Source: DATARH01 sp963746885
GTDB lineage: Bacteria > Pseudomonadota > Alphaproteobacteria > ATCC43930 > CGMCC-115725
Direction of reading: 5' to 3'
DNA length: 64,000 bases
Assembly (NCBI GenBank): GCA_963746885.1
Contig: CAVVDM010000004.1
Span: 62,001 to 126,000 of the forward strand
Below, in pieces: positions 43,625 through 53,038 of the stretch (within the stretch, counting starts at the first letter, position 1; every line of letters starts with the position of its first letter). The notes under the pieces are model-generated. The model did no database searches. It worked only from the letters and a program-made list of their open reading frames with translations, and was not told the origin of the DNA. The translations under genes and the position numbers were made by a program.

Positions 43625-44029
43625 TCACTTCTCGGCGGCGCGGTCGGAGCCGGGATCGAACAAGCGATGCAAGACGCTCAAGAAGACCCCGCGTTCGAGG
43701 GAGAACCCGAATTGGCGGTCCTGCGCCAGTTCCTCGACCACGCGTTTGCCGCCGGTCTCTTGCCACAGGCGTTCGAAGGCGAGCGCCGGGCCGAGCTGGC
43801 GGGTGGTGATCTTGGTGGCATCGCCGTTATCGAAGGCGGTAAGCACGACGGCAGTGGCGGCGAAGCGGGCGCCGGAGCGCAACAGGCGGTGGATTTCGCC
43901 GCTTGCCACGAGGTCGTCGACGCGGCCGAGGGTGGCGACCACGGACTGCCGTGGCCTGCCGTCGACCCGCTCATTCTTGACGATCTGGAGGTATTCGGTT
44001 TTGTCGGAGAGCTTGCGTCGGAAGAACAT
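43625..44029 (-). pseudogene. IS1634-family transposase N-terminal remnant (different subtype)
   Basis: The first 134 residues of an IS1634-type transposase with a good start: MFFRRKLSDKTEYLQIVKNE, RPRQSVVATLGRVDD and RQFGFSLERGVFLSVLHRL. It stops at a TGA where family members have Trp (AAEKW) and diverges soon after. It differs from the copy at 14.5 kb, which lacks exactly this N-terminal part, so the two are not halves of one gene. Confidence 0.72.
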
Positions 44030-44207
44030 GGCGGCTCCAAATCAACAGCACCATGATATCCCGATTGAAAACTCTCAAGAATCAGAACAAACAGGCAAAA
44101 TCGTGGCACTACATTTATGCCAATTTCCTGACGCGCTTACGCGAAGTCCTCGACTTGCAAGGCGCCCGCCGGCTCGCACTGTCGACGACGGATTTGAGGT
44201 CGGCGGC

Positions 44208-44409
44208 AATGCTGCAACGCGCCGGCCATGCCTGTCTCAACCACCTATAATGCAACGGGGCGGGTGGGCGCTCAAGCGACCCCGATGGCATCCATCAGAT
44301 GCGGGTCGCGGAGCGCCAACTGCGGTCGATCCTCTCTGCACTCGTTTCGTTCCTGCCGCCGGAGGGCCACGCCCGTTACTCCGCGCCGGTGCTCGGGCGC
44401 CGTCTGTGA
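44208..44409 (+). pseudogene. CHAD-domain protein remnant
   Basis: The frame reads MLQRAGHACLNHL, a stop, then DPDGIHQMRVAERQLRSILS and ALVSFLPPEGHARYS before a TGA. The HQMRVAxRxLR signature is characteristic of CHAD domains (polyphosphate-associated, often fused to CYTH triphosphatases). Only the first helices are left, interrupted by one stop. Confidence 0.6.
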
Positions 44410-44555
44410 AAGCGCCACGCTAGCAAACGCCAACAACTGAACCTCTCTTACCGCAGCCGGCAATTCCGTTGTGGCATTGATCTATGTCAAGATCGGTGCC
44501 CCCATCTGCCTCTATGATATTCTAGTGTTCATCGGTCGATAGCGAAGGAAGAGTA

Positions 44556-44765
44556 ATGCCTAGGGTGGTTGATTTTTCATGCGCCGGATTGATGCTAGCC
44601 GCCTTGGTAATTGCAGCTGTCACCATAAGTACTAGGCCAGCAAATGCCGTTGTCTATTGTAAGACTGTCGGTGTTCCGAAGGGCTGCGTCGCTCGACCGG
44701 TTGTTCACCACCCCGTCGTCCACTGCAAGACTTGGGGTGTGCCCAAAGGTTGCGTTATGCGTTAA
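44556..44765 (+). CDS. Small secreted protein with duplicated CKTxGVPKGCV motif
   Basis: A 69-residue protein. The signal peptide (about 1-31, hydrophobic AGLMLAALVIAAVTI, cleavage near ANA) is followed by two copies of a Cys-pair motif, VVYCKTVGVPKGCV and VVHCKTWGVPKGCV, separated by a short Pro/His linker. Each repeat has two Cys and could form a small disulphide loop. Single-repeat versions are common hypotheticals in rhizobial relatives. A GGAAGAG ribosome site stands before the ATG. The function is unknown. It stands intact amid pseudogenes. Confidence 0.72.
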   Translation: MPRVVDFSCAGLMLAALVIAAVTISTRPANAVVYCKTVGVPKGCVARPVVHHPVVHCKTWGVPKGCVMR

Positions 44766-44918
44766 CTGGCCAACGGGTCCCCGCTGCAGGTTGCAGTTTG
44801 ATCGCGATCGGCTATTCCAGCCGACTGTGATCACCGCTTCAGGTGATCGTGATCACGCTGATAGTTGGCGGAAAGCCCGGCGTGATGGTCGCGGCGCCAT
44901 GGAGCGCCCTCGATGCGA

Positions 44919-45062
44919 GCCACCTTCATCATGACGGCGTTCGAAAACGGCACGCGGCTCGACTTGCGAAAGGTCGCCGGACGCCCGCGCACGACGAAAC
45001 ACTACGATCGCCGCGGGTACAACCCCGAGAAGGTAGCACGCTTTTTCGCGCGAGCGGCCTAA
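44919..45062 (+). pseudogene. Tyrosine recombinase C-terminal remnant
   Basis: The open stretch reads TFIMTAFENGTRLDLRKVAG, then RPRTTKHYDRRGYNPEKVAR and FFARAA before a stop. The TTKxYDRRGYNPEK ending with the nucleophile Tyr is typical of one integrase group. No upstream catalytic residues are found. Confidence 0.62.
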
Positions 45063-45215
45063 CGATATCGAGCAAACGCTGGTCGCGGGCGCACCGGTCG
45101 AGCCGCGGAACTCCTCGAACCGGCGGCCATCGGCAAGCCTGCTAAAGCACAGAATCTCACGAATTCGTTACCGCCGATGCAATTGCAGCTCGGAACGCCG
45201 CTGGGTGAACAGGAG
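45063..45215 (+). other. Short gap without a gene
   Basis: Nothing recognisable on either strand between the integrase remnant and the broken membrane protein. Confidence 0.4.
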
Positions 45216-45767
45216 CTACCCGATTTCGCCAGGTTGGAAGATGCTGGCGAATTCCGTTGCGGTCACGTAGATCAGGAACAGCACAAAACTCTAGAGCGAG
45301 ACTGCGCCGAACCGATGCCACCAAAGCGCGATGGTTAAATACGACAGGAAGTCGGCCGGCGAATGGTGTTCGAGGACCAAAAAAACGCACGAAGCGTTCG
45401 AGCAGCCGCGTCAGAAACACGATGATCCAATAAACAACCGTCTTGCACACAGGATCGGCTGGATCAGAGGACCGGATCGTAATGACGGATGAAGGCCAGG
45501 TTGTTGGCGACTAGCACTGCCTCGCCAACGACGACGGCTGCCACCGTCGCAAGCATGAAGCTGCTGAGTGCAGCGACATAACGCGCCACGAGCAGATGGC
45601 TCGTCAGGACAATAAGGTTAGCCGATGAAGAAGAACAGTGTCGGCGCGACTGCTTGAAGCGCTCCGTGCAATACCCGAACGTCAATGCGCCGCACGAACC
45701 CGACCGGACTCAACACTGCGTTGCCCGGCATCGCGCTGTCGTTATCAAGAGCAGGCTCGATCGTCAT
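45216..45767 (-). pseudogene. Small inner-membrane protein, multiply frameshifted
   Basis: Four frames on the minus strand can be joined: MTIEPALDNDS... up to APTLFFFIG, then ANLIVLTSHLLVARYVAALS with FMLATVAAVVVGEAVLVANN, then CKTVVYWIIVFLTRLLERFV, and finally SFVLFLIYVTATEFASIFQP ending at a TAG. The order and content match a family of about 180-residue hypothetical membrane proteins with four helices. At least three indels and an internal stop make it dead. Confidence 0.6.
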
Positions 45768-45995
45768 GCTCTCTCCTGGGCGCGAGGGAGAAACACCTGC
45801 TCTCACTGAGCGGGGATGGTGACGACGGGGGTGTCTCCTTTATGCCCGTCTCGGATATCGAGAACAGCAACATCACGACACCGAGGGTCGCTATCGTTTG
45901 TATAATGCGACGAACTGCGCGATCCGGCCGAACCGGTGAAGGCCGCCACCGCGCGATTATGCCGCAACAGATCACCGTCGGACGGGGAGGCAGAA

Positions 45996-48161
45996 TTGAG
46001 TGCAACGAGCACGCTGAAGCGCGGCCTGATGCTTTGGGCGATGGCGATAGCTTTGTCGTACCCTTGCGCGAACGCGTCGGCTGCGAAACCACCACCCGAG
46101 CCCGCGGGAATGCTCGATAGTCTGCAACACAACATGCAAATCCTAAAGGTCCAGTTGGGAGCGATGCTCTCGGCGGTTCCAAACCTGCCTGACATCGGGC
46201 CCTTCGTTTTCCGACGCATCGTCAAAGGCTATGACCCCGACCACATCTGGTGGATGGGGCTTGAATTGATTGTCATCTTTGCTGGGGCGGCGATCGGCGA
46301 GGCCCTCGCAAGAAGGAGGTTTCTCCCACTGCATCGGCTACTGCCAGCTCTTGATCTGCGATCGGATTTCGGCAAACTCGGCGCGCTCCTGGTTGCTGCG
46401 CTGATCCGTATTGCCGAACTTGCCATCTTCGGGCTCGTTGTGATCATCCTGTTTTTTGCTGTCTTCGACGGGCACCAAGCAGCTCGCCACGCTTTCTGGA
46501 CCCTGTTCTCTTTCGTAGTGCTGGTGCGCGCTGGCGCGATCATGCTGCGCATCTTGTTGGCTCCAAGCCTGCCGGCATTGCGCTTGCAGCAGTTGGATAG
46601 CCAAACCGCCCTTTATCTATATCGCCGCCTGCTGCTGATCTTGGCATTGCTCACTGCGGCGGGGCTGAGCAATGGCTTCCTGAATATAATTGGTCTTCCC
46701 CAGCCGCTCTTATTGGCGTTCGGCGAGTTGAGTTTGGCAATTTGCACGTTCGCATTGATCGTGTCGATCTGGAGTGGACGGGCCGCCATCGCCGAATTGA
46801 TCGGGGCGCATTCGGACCGCCAAGATCAACGACGGAATGACCTTGGCGCACTGTTCGCCACCTATTGGCATGTCCTTGTGACCTGCCTGCTAATTGCGGT
46901 AGCGATCCTTGCCTCGGTCAACCGGCTGGTGACGGGCCAGCTGCAGGCTTCGCGCATATTTGAGACGCTGGCCATCCTAATCAGCCTGCCCCTGCTCGAC
47001 GGCCTTATTCGGATGGCAATTGCAAGCTATTTCAGCCCGCCGGGCGGCGAAACGGCGCCGGATACGAATCGAACCGCCACGGATGGCGATCGTCCTCCCG
47101 CCGAGCGCGGAGCGACGTCCGGCAATACCGTCGACGCGGCCTATGGCATGGTCATCATTCGCAACGCCCGCATTGCGCTTGCCGTGACCGCTGTCGTTCT
47201 GCTGTCGTGGACATGGAACATCGGCTTTTCCGACCTCGGATCCGGAGGGCTCGGCCCCCGTGTCGCCGAGGCGTTGTTTCAAATCATCATCACTCTGCTG
47301 CTGGCTTCTTCTGCCTGGGGCATCGCGAAAGTCGCAATCAACCGCCACCTCCCACACGAAAAACTAGACGCGCTCCAACTCAGCGACGATGGTGCGGGGA
47401 CCGGCCTGTCGCGCCTCGAAACCCTGCTGCCGCTGGTGCGGATGTTCCTGTTCGTCATCATCGTGACGATCGCCTTGATGAGTGTCATCTCGGCAATGGG
47501 CGTGAATATCGGACCATTGATGGCGGGTGCTGGAGTGGTTGGCATCGCCGTAGGTTTTGGCGCGCAGACGCTCGTTCGCGACGTCCTTTCTGGGATCTTC
47601 TTTCTGTTCGACGACGCTTTTCGAATCGGCGAATACGTTGATGTCGGCGAGGGCAAGGGGACGGTCGAACGGATGTCGATCCGGGCCCTACTGCTGCGCC
47701 ACCATCTCGGCGCTCTCAACACAATCCCCTTCGGAGTGATCCGCCGGGTTACCAACTACAGCCGCGATTGGATGATCATGAAGCTGGAAGTTCGCGTGCC
47801 ATTCGACACGGACTTGGAGAAACTGCGCAAAGTCGTAAAGCAAGCGGGCAAGGAACTGGCCGAAAGCCCCGAATTTGGACCGATGTTCCTCCAGCCGCTC
47901 AAATCCCAGGGCGTCAACCGCGTCGACAATTCAGCCTTCGTTATCCGTGTGAAATTCACCGCAAAGCCCAATGGCGATGCGTTCATATTGAGACGCCAGG
48001 TATTTCGATCCGTCCAGGAAGCATTTCAGCAGAACGGCATCAAATTCGCCGCGCATCGGGTGGTCGTCGACCATGACGCTAATGACGACGCGGCAGCCGC
48101 CGATCTCACTGTGTTGCCGATCGACCGTACCGGAGACCGGCAGCAAATGAGCCGAGGTTGA
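45996..48161 (+). CDS. Large MscS-family mechanosensitive channel
   Basis: A 721-residue inner-membrane protein. A signal peptide (about 1-30, ending ANASAAK) is followed by a long N-terminal part with about eight predicted helices. The MscS pore and beta-domain lie at about 495-700, with AGAGVVGIAVGFGAQTLVRD as the TM3 pore helix and FDDAFRIGEYVDVGEGKGTV as the beta-domain signature. It should open under membrane tension and release osmolytes. The TTG start is preferred because GGGGAGG stands five bases before it; an ATG at 46029 is the alternative. It is intact although surrounded by pseudogenes. Confidence 0.88.
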   Translation: MSATSTLKRGLMLWAMAIALSYPCANASAAKPPPEPAGMLDSLQHNMQILKVQLGAMLSAVPNLPDIGPFVFRRIVKGYDPDHIWWMGLELIVIFAGAAIGEALARRRFLPLHRLLPALDLRSDFGKLGALLVAALIRIAELAIFGLVVIILFFAVFDGHQAARHAFWTLFSFVVLVRAGAIMLRILLAPSLPALRLQQLDSQTALYLYRRLLLILALLTAAGLSNGFLNIIGLPQPLLLAFGELSLAICTFALIVSIWSGRAAIAELIGAHSDRQDQRRNDLGALFATYWHVLVTCLLIAVAILASVNRLVTGQLQASRIFETLAILISLPLLDGLIRMAIASYFSPPGGETAPDTNRTATDGDRPPAERGATSGNTVDAAYGMVIIRNARIALAVTAVVLLSWTWNIGFSDLGSGGLGPRVAEALFQIIITLLLASSAWGIAKVAINRHLPHEKLDALQLSDDGAGTGLSRLETLLPLVRMFLFVIIVTIALMSVISAMGVNIGPLMAGAGVVGIAVGFGAQTLVRDVLSGIFFLFDDAFRIGEYVDVGEGKGTVERMSIRALLLRHHLGALNTIPFGVIRRVTNYSRDWMIMKLEVRVPFDTDLEKLRKVVKQAGKELAESPEFGPMFLQPLKSQGVNRVDNSAFVIRVKFTAKPNGDAFILRRQVFRSVQEAFQQNGIKFAAHRVVVDHDANDDAAAADLTVLPIDRTGDRQQMSRG

Positions 48162-48195
48162 AGGGGGTGTCCCGTGCCTCATTGATCCCCTCATT

Positions 48196-48672
48196 TTAGA
48201 CCACTGAGAACACGCCACTGAAGGCGGCGCAGGCGGTTGTGACGTCGGCGAAGCGGGTCATGAGGGGGGCTAGCCTTTGCTGCGGCATGGTCGGGATGAG
48301 TTCGTAGGGCATGCATCCCTGTCGGAAGAGCGAGTGGGTGCGGGGCTCTGCGGTATTGGACTTGAGCAGCCGGTCCATACCGAGGGCTTCGCCGGCGGCG
48401 CCCGAGCATGGTCACATGGTCAGCCGGACGATCGCGAAGGCGCTGATGAGGAACAGGCGGTCGCGGCGGGAGGGTTCGCCGATGCGGCTGGCGCTGAGAC
48501 CCATGCCGGATCAGCAAGTGCTGGTATCGCGAAAACTGGGCTCGATGGTCCAGCGTTTGGCATAGTGGTTGACGATCATCGCGGTCGGCGCCTCGGCGTC
48601 GCTGGCGACTAGGCACCAGGGTTCTTTCATGGCCTTGGCATGAACGCAGACGACGGCGCCGACCGGAACCAT
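48196..48672 (-). pseudogene. IS4-family transposase C-terminal remnant
   Basis: On the minus strand three segments in different frames read KAMKEPWCLVASDAEAPTAM with IVNHYAKRWTIEPSFRDT, then GMGLSASRIGEPSRRDRLF, then MDRLLKSNTAEPRTHSLFRQ and YELIPTMPQQRLAPLM. The YxxRWxIExxFRD block with the catalytic Glu is that of IS4-type DDE transposases. Frame changes and stops make it dead; the N-terminal half is absent. Confidence 0.7.
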
Positions 48673-48781
48673 CGCTCGCCGTCACTCTAGACCACACGTC
48701 CGCCTAACCTAAGGGCGGGGCGACCCGCCTCGCAGTATGCAGATAGCGAAGGTTGCGCCGGATTGGCCGGTGCCGAGCCTC

Positions 48782-48963
48782 ATGCATAGGAGACGGGTCG
48801 TGGAGGATCGTATCACGTATGTCGGGCTCGACGTTCACAAGGAGAGGATTGTCGTGGCGGTAGCCGAGGGCGGCATCCGCGGCGAGATCCGGGAGTACGG
48901 CCGGATTGCGAACACGCCGGCGGCATTGCATCGCCTAGCGGGAAGCTCGGCCGTGAAGGGGCG
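48782..48963 (+). pseudogene. IS110-family transposase N-terminal remnant
   Basis: The stretch EDRITYVGLDVHKERIVVAV, then IREYGRIANTPAALHRL is the N-terminus of an IS110-type DEDD transposase. It ends exactly where the ATACCGGCCTGAT motif begins at 48964. It belongs to a different subtype from the intact element at 27 kb. Confidence 0.7.
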
Positions 48964-49023
48964 ATACCGGCCTGATGAGGCGCGTTGAGGTAGGCCAACT
49001 ATCAGAAGTTATACCGGCCTGAT
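48964..49023 (+). repeat. Two direct ATACCGGCCTGAT motifs at an IS630 end
   Basis: ATACCGGCCTGAT occurs at 48964-48976 and 49011-49023, 47 bp apart. The second overlaps the stop codon of the IS630-type frame, where an IS630 terminal repeat would lie. The same 13 bases form the end of the 95-bp repeats at 4.35 and 14.4 kb. Confidence 0.65.
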
Positions 49024-49988
49024 TAAGCGTTGACCTTTTCGAGCCAGGGGTAGGAGCCCAGGGAGCGGATGCGGCCGGTATCGGCGAGCAGAGCGTTCCA
49101 TGCGTCGCAGCAGGCATCGATAATCTCTACGGTGCCGGCGAAAACGCGGTGCGTGAGCCGATTATCGCGCAGGCAGAGCCACAGGCGCTCGATCGGGTTG
49201 AGCTCGGGCGAATAGGGCGGCAGGAAGACCAGGCTGAGATTGGCCGGCACCACCAAGTCGCCGGCGATGTGCCAGTCGGCCTTGTCCATCAGCACGACGG
49301 CATGCGCCCCGGGCGCGACGGCCTGGGACAGTTCGGCGAGGAAGAGGGTCATCGCCTCGGTGTCGAGCCCGGTCATCACCAGCGCCACGCCGGTATCGCG
49401 CCGGGGGCACACCGCGCCGATGATCCAGGCGGAGCGGTGGCCGAGATCGCGCCGCCCGCGCGGGGTGTGGCCGCGCCGCCACCAGACATAACCGGTGCGC
49501 CCTTTTTGGCCGACCCGCGCCTCGTCCTGGCTCCAGACCCAACTCTCGCCGCGGTCGAGCGCCATCAACGTGCGCAGCAACCCGGCGGCATCCAGCCGAT
49601 CGGTCTTGGCGCGCCGCGACCGCCGGTCGACGAGGATGCTCGCGGCGTCCAGCACGCGGTTGTCGATGCCGCGAGCGCATAACAACCGGTGCAGCCAGAA
49701 CCCGTCATAACCCGCCTCGTAGCAGGACAGAATACGGATCGTCTGGCCAAGCCCCGCCTCTGCTTGGGCTTGCTTGCGCGCGATCAGCGCCAGCAGCCCA
49801 TCAACGTCGCCACCGGCAAAGCGATGTTGGCTCACCTTGTCGGAGATCGGCGAATGCAGGGCTACCAGCCAGATCGACTTGCTCAATTCCAATGCAACAA
49901 ACATCGTGGCACGCTCAGCCGCGACGGTCGGCAGGGCACTGGTCGAGATCTCCATCGGCGGTCTCCTGGATAGGATGTTGGACAACAC
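49023..49988 (-). mobile_element. Chimeric frame: IS110 N-terminal domain joined to IS630 C-terminal domain
   Basis: A 321-residue open frame with two unrelated transposase parts. Residues about 12-150 are an IS110 DEDD domain (ERATMFVALELSKSIWLVAL, SCYEAGYDGFWLHRLL, AKTDRLDAAGLLRT). Residues about 152-321 are the DDE half of an IS630 transposase (WSQDEARVGQKGRTGYVWWR, VVLMDKADWHIAG, LPPYSPELNPIERLWL). The missing IS630 N-terminus lies just beyond on the same strand (49995-50291). The simplest reading is insertion of an IS110 fragment into an IS630 gene with in-frame fusion at one junction. It is unlikely to be an active enzyme. Confidence 0.8.
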
Positions 49989-49994
49989 CGAACC

Positions 49995-50291
49995 CTACTT
50001 GAGCTCGGCCGTCCGTCGCCTCATAGGATCTTTTTTGAAGGTTTCCTGCGCCTTCTGATTGGCCTGCGGATGAACCGGGCGGGTCTTGCGATGCGACAGA
50101 TCGAGCGACCACAACAGCCGCAGCATCCCGGTCTCGCTGTAGACGACACCCCAGCGTTCTTCCGCCACCCGGCACAGGTCGACGACGCGCCAGCGCCGGA
50201 CGTGATCCACCGCCGGGTTCGGGCCGCGCAGCACGATCGCTTTCAATGAGGCCATCTGCCCTTCCGTCAGTTTCGGGGCGCGCCCCGGCAA
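49995..50291 (-). pseudogene. IS630-family transposase N-terminal half
   Basis: A 98-codon frame with the HTH half of an IS630 transposase: GRAPKLTEGQMASLKAIVLR, GVVYSETGMLRLLWSLDLSH and KTRPVHPQANQKAQETFKK. It breaks after TFKK, where the DDE half would begin; that half is found at 49023-49540, beyond the IS110 fragment. The upstream boundary adjoins an IS3 remnant on the opposite strand. Confidence 0.78.
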
Positions 50292-50339
50292 CGGCCGATT
50301 GGACAGCCCGGCGATCCCTGCCGCGATGCCGGGACCCGC

Positions 50340-50924
50340 ACCTCATTGCGCCGGGTGCTGCGGTTGATGCGCCAGCACAACCTGCTCGCGCCGACCCGGG
50401 TTGGCTCGCCGCGGGGACCGCGCAACCACGACGGCACCATCATCCCCGACACGCTCGACGCGATGTGAGGCACCGACTTGACGACGACGACTACCGGCGA
50501 AGGCCAGGCCGCGGTGTTTGTGCAGGCGACCCGCTTCCAGGCCCTGGAACCGATCCGCCAGGGCGTGCGGCAGCGCTTCGGCGGGTTCGCCAAGGCGCTC
50601 GCCCGCGGTCTGGCGGTGCGCCACGATCACGGCTCGCAATACATGTCGCACCAGTTCCAGAAAGAGATCGCCTTCCTCGGCATCGAGAGTTCGCCCGCCT
50701 TTGTCCGCGCGCCGGAGGGCAATGGCTGTGCCGAGCGGTTCATCCGCACCCTCAAGGAAAACCTGCTCTGGGTGCGGACCTTCGACACCACCGAGGAGCT
50801 GCGCCAAGAATTGCTTGCGTTCCGCGAGACCTACAACACGACCTGGCTGATCGAGCGCCACGCCTTCCTCACGCCAGCCCAATTCCGCGAAAAGCAGCTT
50901 CAAACTGCCGCCATCGCCGCGTAG
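50340..50924 (+). pseudogene. IS3-family transposase (orfB) C-terminal remnant
   Basis: The frame gives TSLRRVLRLMRQHNLLAPTR, then GTIIPDTLDAM and a TGA where Trp is expected, then GTDLTTTTTGEGQAAVFVQ, VRHDHGSQYMSHQFQKEIAF and FVRAPEGNGCAERFIRTLKE with the second Asp and the Glu of the integrase core. The N-terminal region including orfA is missing, and the stop at 50467 breaks the rest. Dead. Confidence 0.75.
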
Positions 50925-51037
50925 GCTTTAATCCGGTGTCCTAAAAACCGCAGGCGGTACAGGGGCCGGCATCCGAAACCCTTCCCGATTCCCGCCGTTC
51001 ACAGAATCGCCAACCGGCAAATGTTCCACCGTAGCCG

Positions 51038-52864
51038 TCATTCATCCACTCGGGGCCGCGGCCCCTCATTACGAGATCGAGCCACTGCTTCTTGCTTTCT
51101 GGATGATAGGCAAGCCTCAGGCGCACGATCCGTGACCACGAATATTGGAACCGCCTCGGCAAATCCGCGTAGAGCCCGGTTTCCGAGCGGCTCCACCGAG
51201 ATGGCGTCAGAGACTTCGGCCGCTGCCGTCGGGTCGAGCAGAATTTCCCCGTCCTCAGCCGAGGCGCACATTCGCGAGGCCAAATTTACGATGCTGCCGA
51301 TGGCGGTGTAGTCAACACGTCCCTCATAGCCGATGCGCCCGACCGTCGCCGGTCCCTTGGCTAACGCTATGCCGAAGCCGATCGCGTAGCCGCGTAATTG
51401 CCAGCCGACGATCAGCCCCTGCACTGCGGCCCGCATGTCGAGCGCCATGCGCACACCGCGCAGCGCCGGCTCGGGGCACGGCACCGGCGCATTGAGCAGC
51501 AGCATCAGACCGTCCGCCATGAAGCAGGTCAAGGTCGCCTCATAGCGCGTGATGATCGCACCAAGTGCCTCGTAATATTCCTGGAGCAGGCCCATGATGT
51601 CCTCGGGCGCCACCGCGCCCGAAAAGCTCGTGAAGCCGCGCAGATCGCAAAAGAGTACAACCACCTCCGTGCGATGGCTGTCGAGTAGAGACTCCTGATC
51701 ACGTTCTTCGACAAGCTCGGCGACCTGGGGAGAGAGAAACCGCTTCAGCCTCGCAATTCGTTCGGAGCGTTCCTGGGAGAGCGCGAGTTCTCCGGCCATC
51801 TCGTTAAATCTCCGCGCAAGGCGTTCCAACTCGTCGCCGGTCGATATCATGATCTTGTGATCGAAGTGTCCGGCGCCGATCCGTTCGGCCCCCGTTTCCA
51901 GGAGCCGGATTGGTCCAATCATCCGCCGTGCCAGCCAATAACCGAGCAGCGCGGCGAATGCGGCGCCAGCGAGTAGCAGAAATCCGGTTCGCCACAGCGC
52001 ACCGCGGATTGGCGTCAGCGCCTCTGACGCCGGTTGCTCGACAAAGGCCGTCCAATTCGGGCCGGCGATCGGCGCCATTGCGGCGATCACGGTGCGATCC
52101 TGTGCATCAGGAGCGCCGAAAGTCTCGCCGCCGCCGGCGATCGTCGCGCGCTGCAACTCCTTAAGGCGCGCCGCTGCGAGGTTATTGTCGCCTCGCAGCA
52201 CGAGACTAATGTCAGGATGCGCTACCAGGCGGCTGGAGGAGTCGAGCACGAAAGCGTCCCCTGACTTGCCGACATGGATTGCCGAGACGACGTCCCAAAT
52301 AAGCTTTAGATTGATAACCGCGATGCTAACCCCGTTGGCAGCGCGCGTTCCAGCAACCGCAACGGTCATGTAGGGCTCAGACCCTTTATGCAATGTCACC
52401 GGCCCGTACCAGATGCGGTCTGAGCGCGCGCCAATCACGGCGGGATCGTTTGCCCGGACGATACCGCTGTTAACAACATCCGGGGCGACACGCGAAACAT
52501 GTAGCCGCTCGATGCCGTCGCCGTCGACCAGCATGATCTCGACGACCGCCGGCGCCTGTCGCATCAGCCGCAACGCGTCGAAGCGGTGGCGATCCTCCAT
52601 GCCTTCGCGCCACGGCAGCTGCACCGTCCATTGCAGCTGGTCGGTGATATCGTCGAGAAATGCCACAATCTTGGCTGCTGCCGCGACCGCTTCGATGTGG
52701 AGGCGCGCGCTCAGCATCGCGTGCTGATCGCGATAGCCGAACCACGCTTCGCTCGCTCCATTCGCAATAAGCGGAACCACGACCGCGACGAACAACGCTA
52801 GAAAGTATTTCTGAAACAGGGGCCGGCGTGGCCGAGACGCATCCCCGGGATCGGCCGCGTTCAT
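51038..52864 (-). CDS. Membrane class III adenylate/guanylate cyclase with Cache and HAMP domains
   Basis: A 608-residue sensor cyclase. TM1 lies at about 18-40, a double-Cache-like periplasmic domain at about 45-285, TM2 at about 292-312, a HAMP domain follows (RRMIGPIRLLETGAERIGAG), and a class III catalytic domain covers about 390-590. The first metal Asp is in VLFCDLRGFTSF; the second motif reads FMADGLMLLLNAP, where most members have GDG, so the Asp is kept but the preceding Gly is Ala. Later VDYTAIGSIVNLASRM carries the transition-state residues. It should make cAMP in response to a periplasmic ligand. It stands alone. Confidence 0.9.
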   Translation of the reverse strand: MNAADPGDASRPRRPLFQKYFLALFVAVVVPLIANGASEAWFGYRDQHAMLSARLHIEAVAAAAKIVAFLDDITDQLQWTVQLPWREGMEDRHRFDALRLMRQAPAVVEIMLVDGDGIERLHVSRVAPDVVNSGIVRANDPAVIGARSDRIWYGPVTLHKGSEPYMTVAVAGTRAANGVSIAVINLKLIWDVVSAIHVGKSGDAFVLDSSSRLVAHPDISLVLRGDNNLAAARLKELQRATIAGGGETFGAPDAQDRTVIAAMAPIAGPNWTAFVEQPASEALTPIRGALWRTGFLLLAGAAFAALLGYWLARRMIGPIRLLETGAERIGAGHFDHKIMISTGDELERLARRFNEMAGELALSQERSERIARLKRFLSPQVAELVEERDQESLLDSHRTEVVVLFCDLRGFTSFSGAVAPEDIMGLLQEYYEALGAIITRYEATLTCFMADGLMLLLNAPVPCPEPALRGVRMALDMRAAVQGLIVGWQLRGYAIGFGIALAKGPATVGRIGYEGRVDYTAIGSIVNLASRMCASAEDGEILLDPTAAAEVSDAISVEPLGNRALRGFAEAVPIFVVTDRAPEACLSSRKQEAVARSRNEGPRPRVDE

Positions 52865-53038
52865 TCAATGACCCCGCCGGCTTGCAAGATAGGAACTAAT
52901 AAAGGACGCATGCGCGCGACGCCGTGACCGGACCACTGCCCGGCCCGGCGGTTTACGGTCGAATGTAGCTCCATCCCTGCTCTTGGAGTTGCGACAACCG
53001 TACGATCCCGGAAGGTACTATATTTGCTTGAGGCACGA
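52865..53038 (-). other. Short intergenic gap
   Basis: No gene. It could hold the promoter of the cyclase; nothing specific was identified. Confidence 0.35.

Noticed and set aside
43625..44029. Missing N-terminus of the IS1634 transposase at 14.5 kb
   Set aside because: It covers the right part of the family but belongs to a visibly different subtype, is 29 kb away and in opposite orientation; no evidence that the two were one gene.
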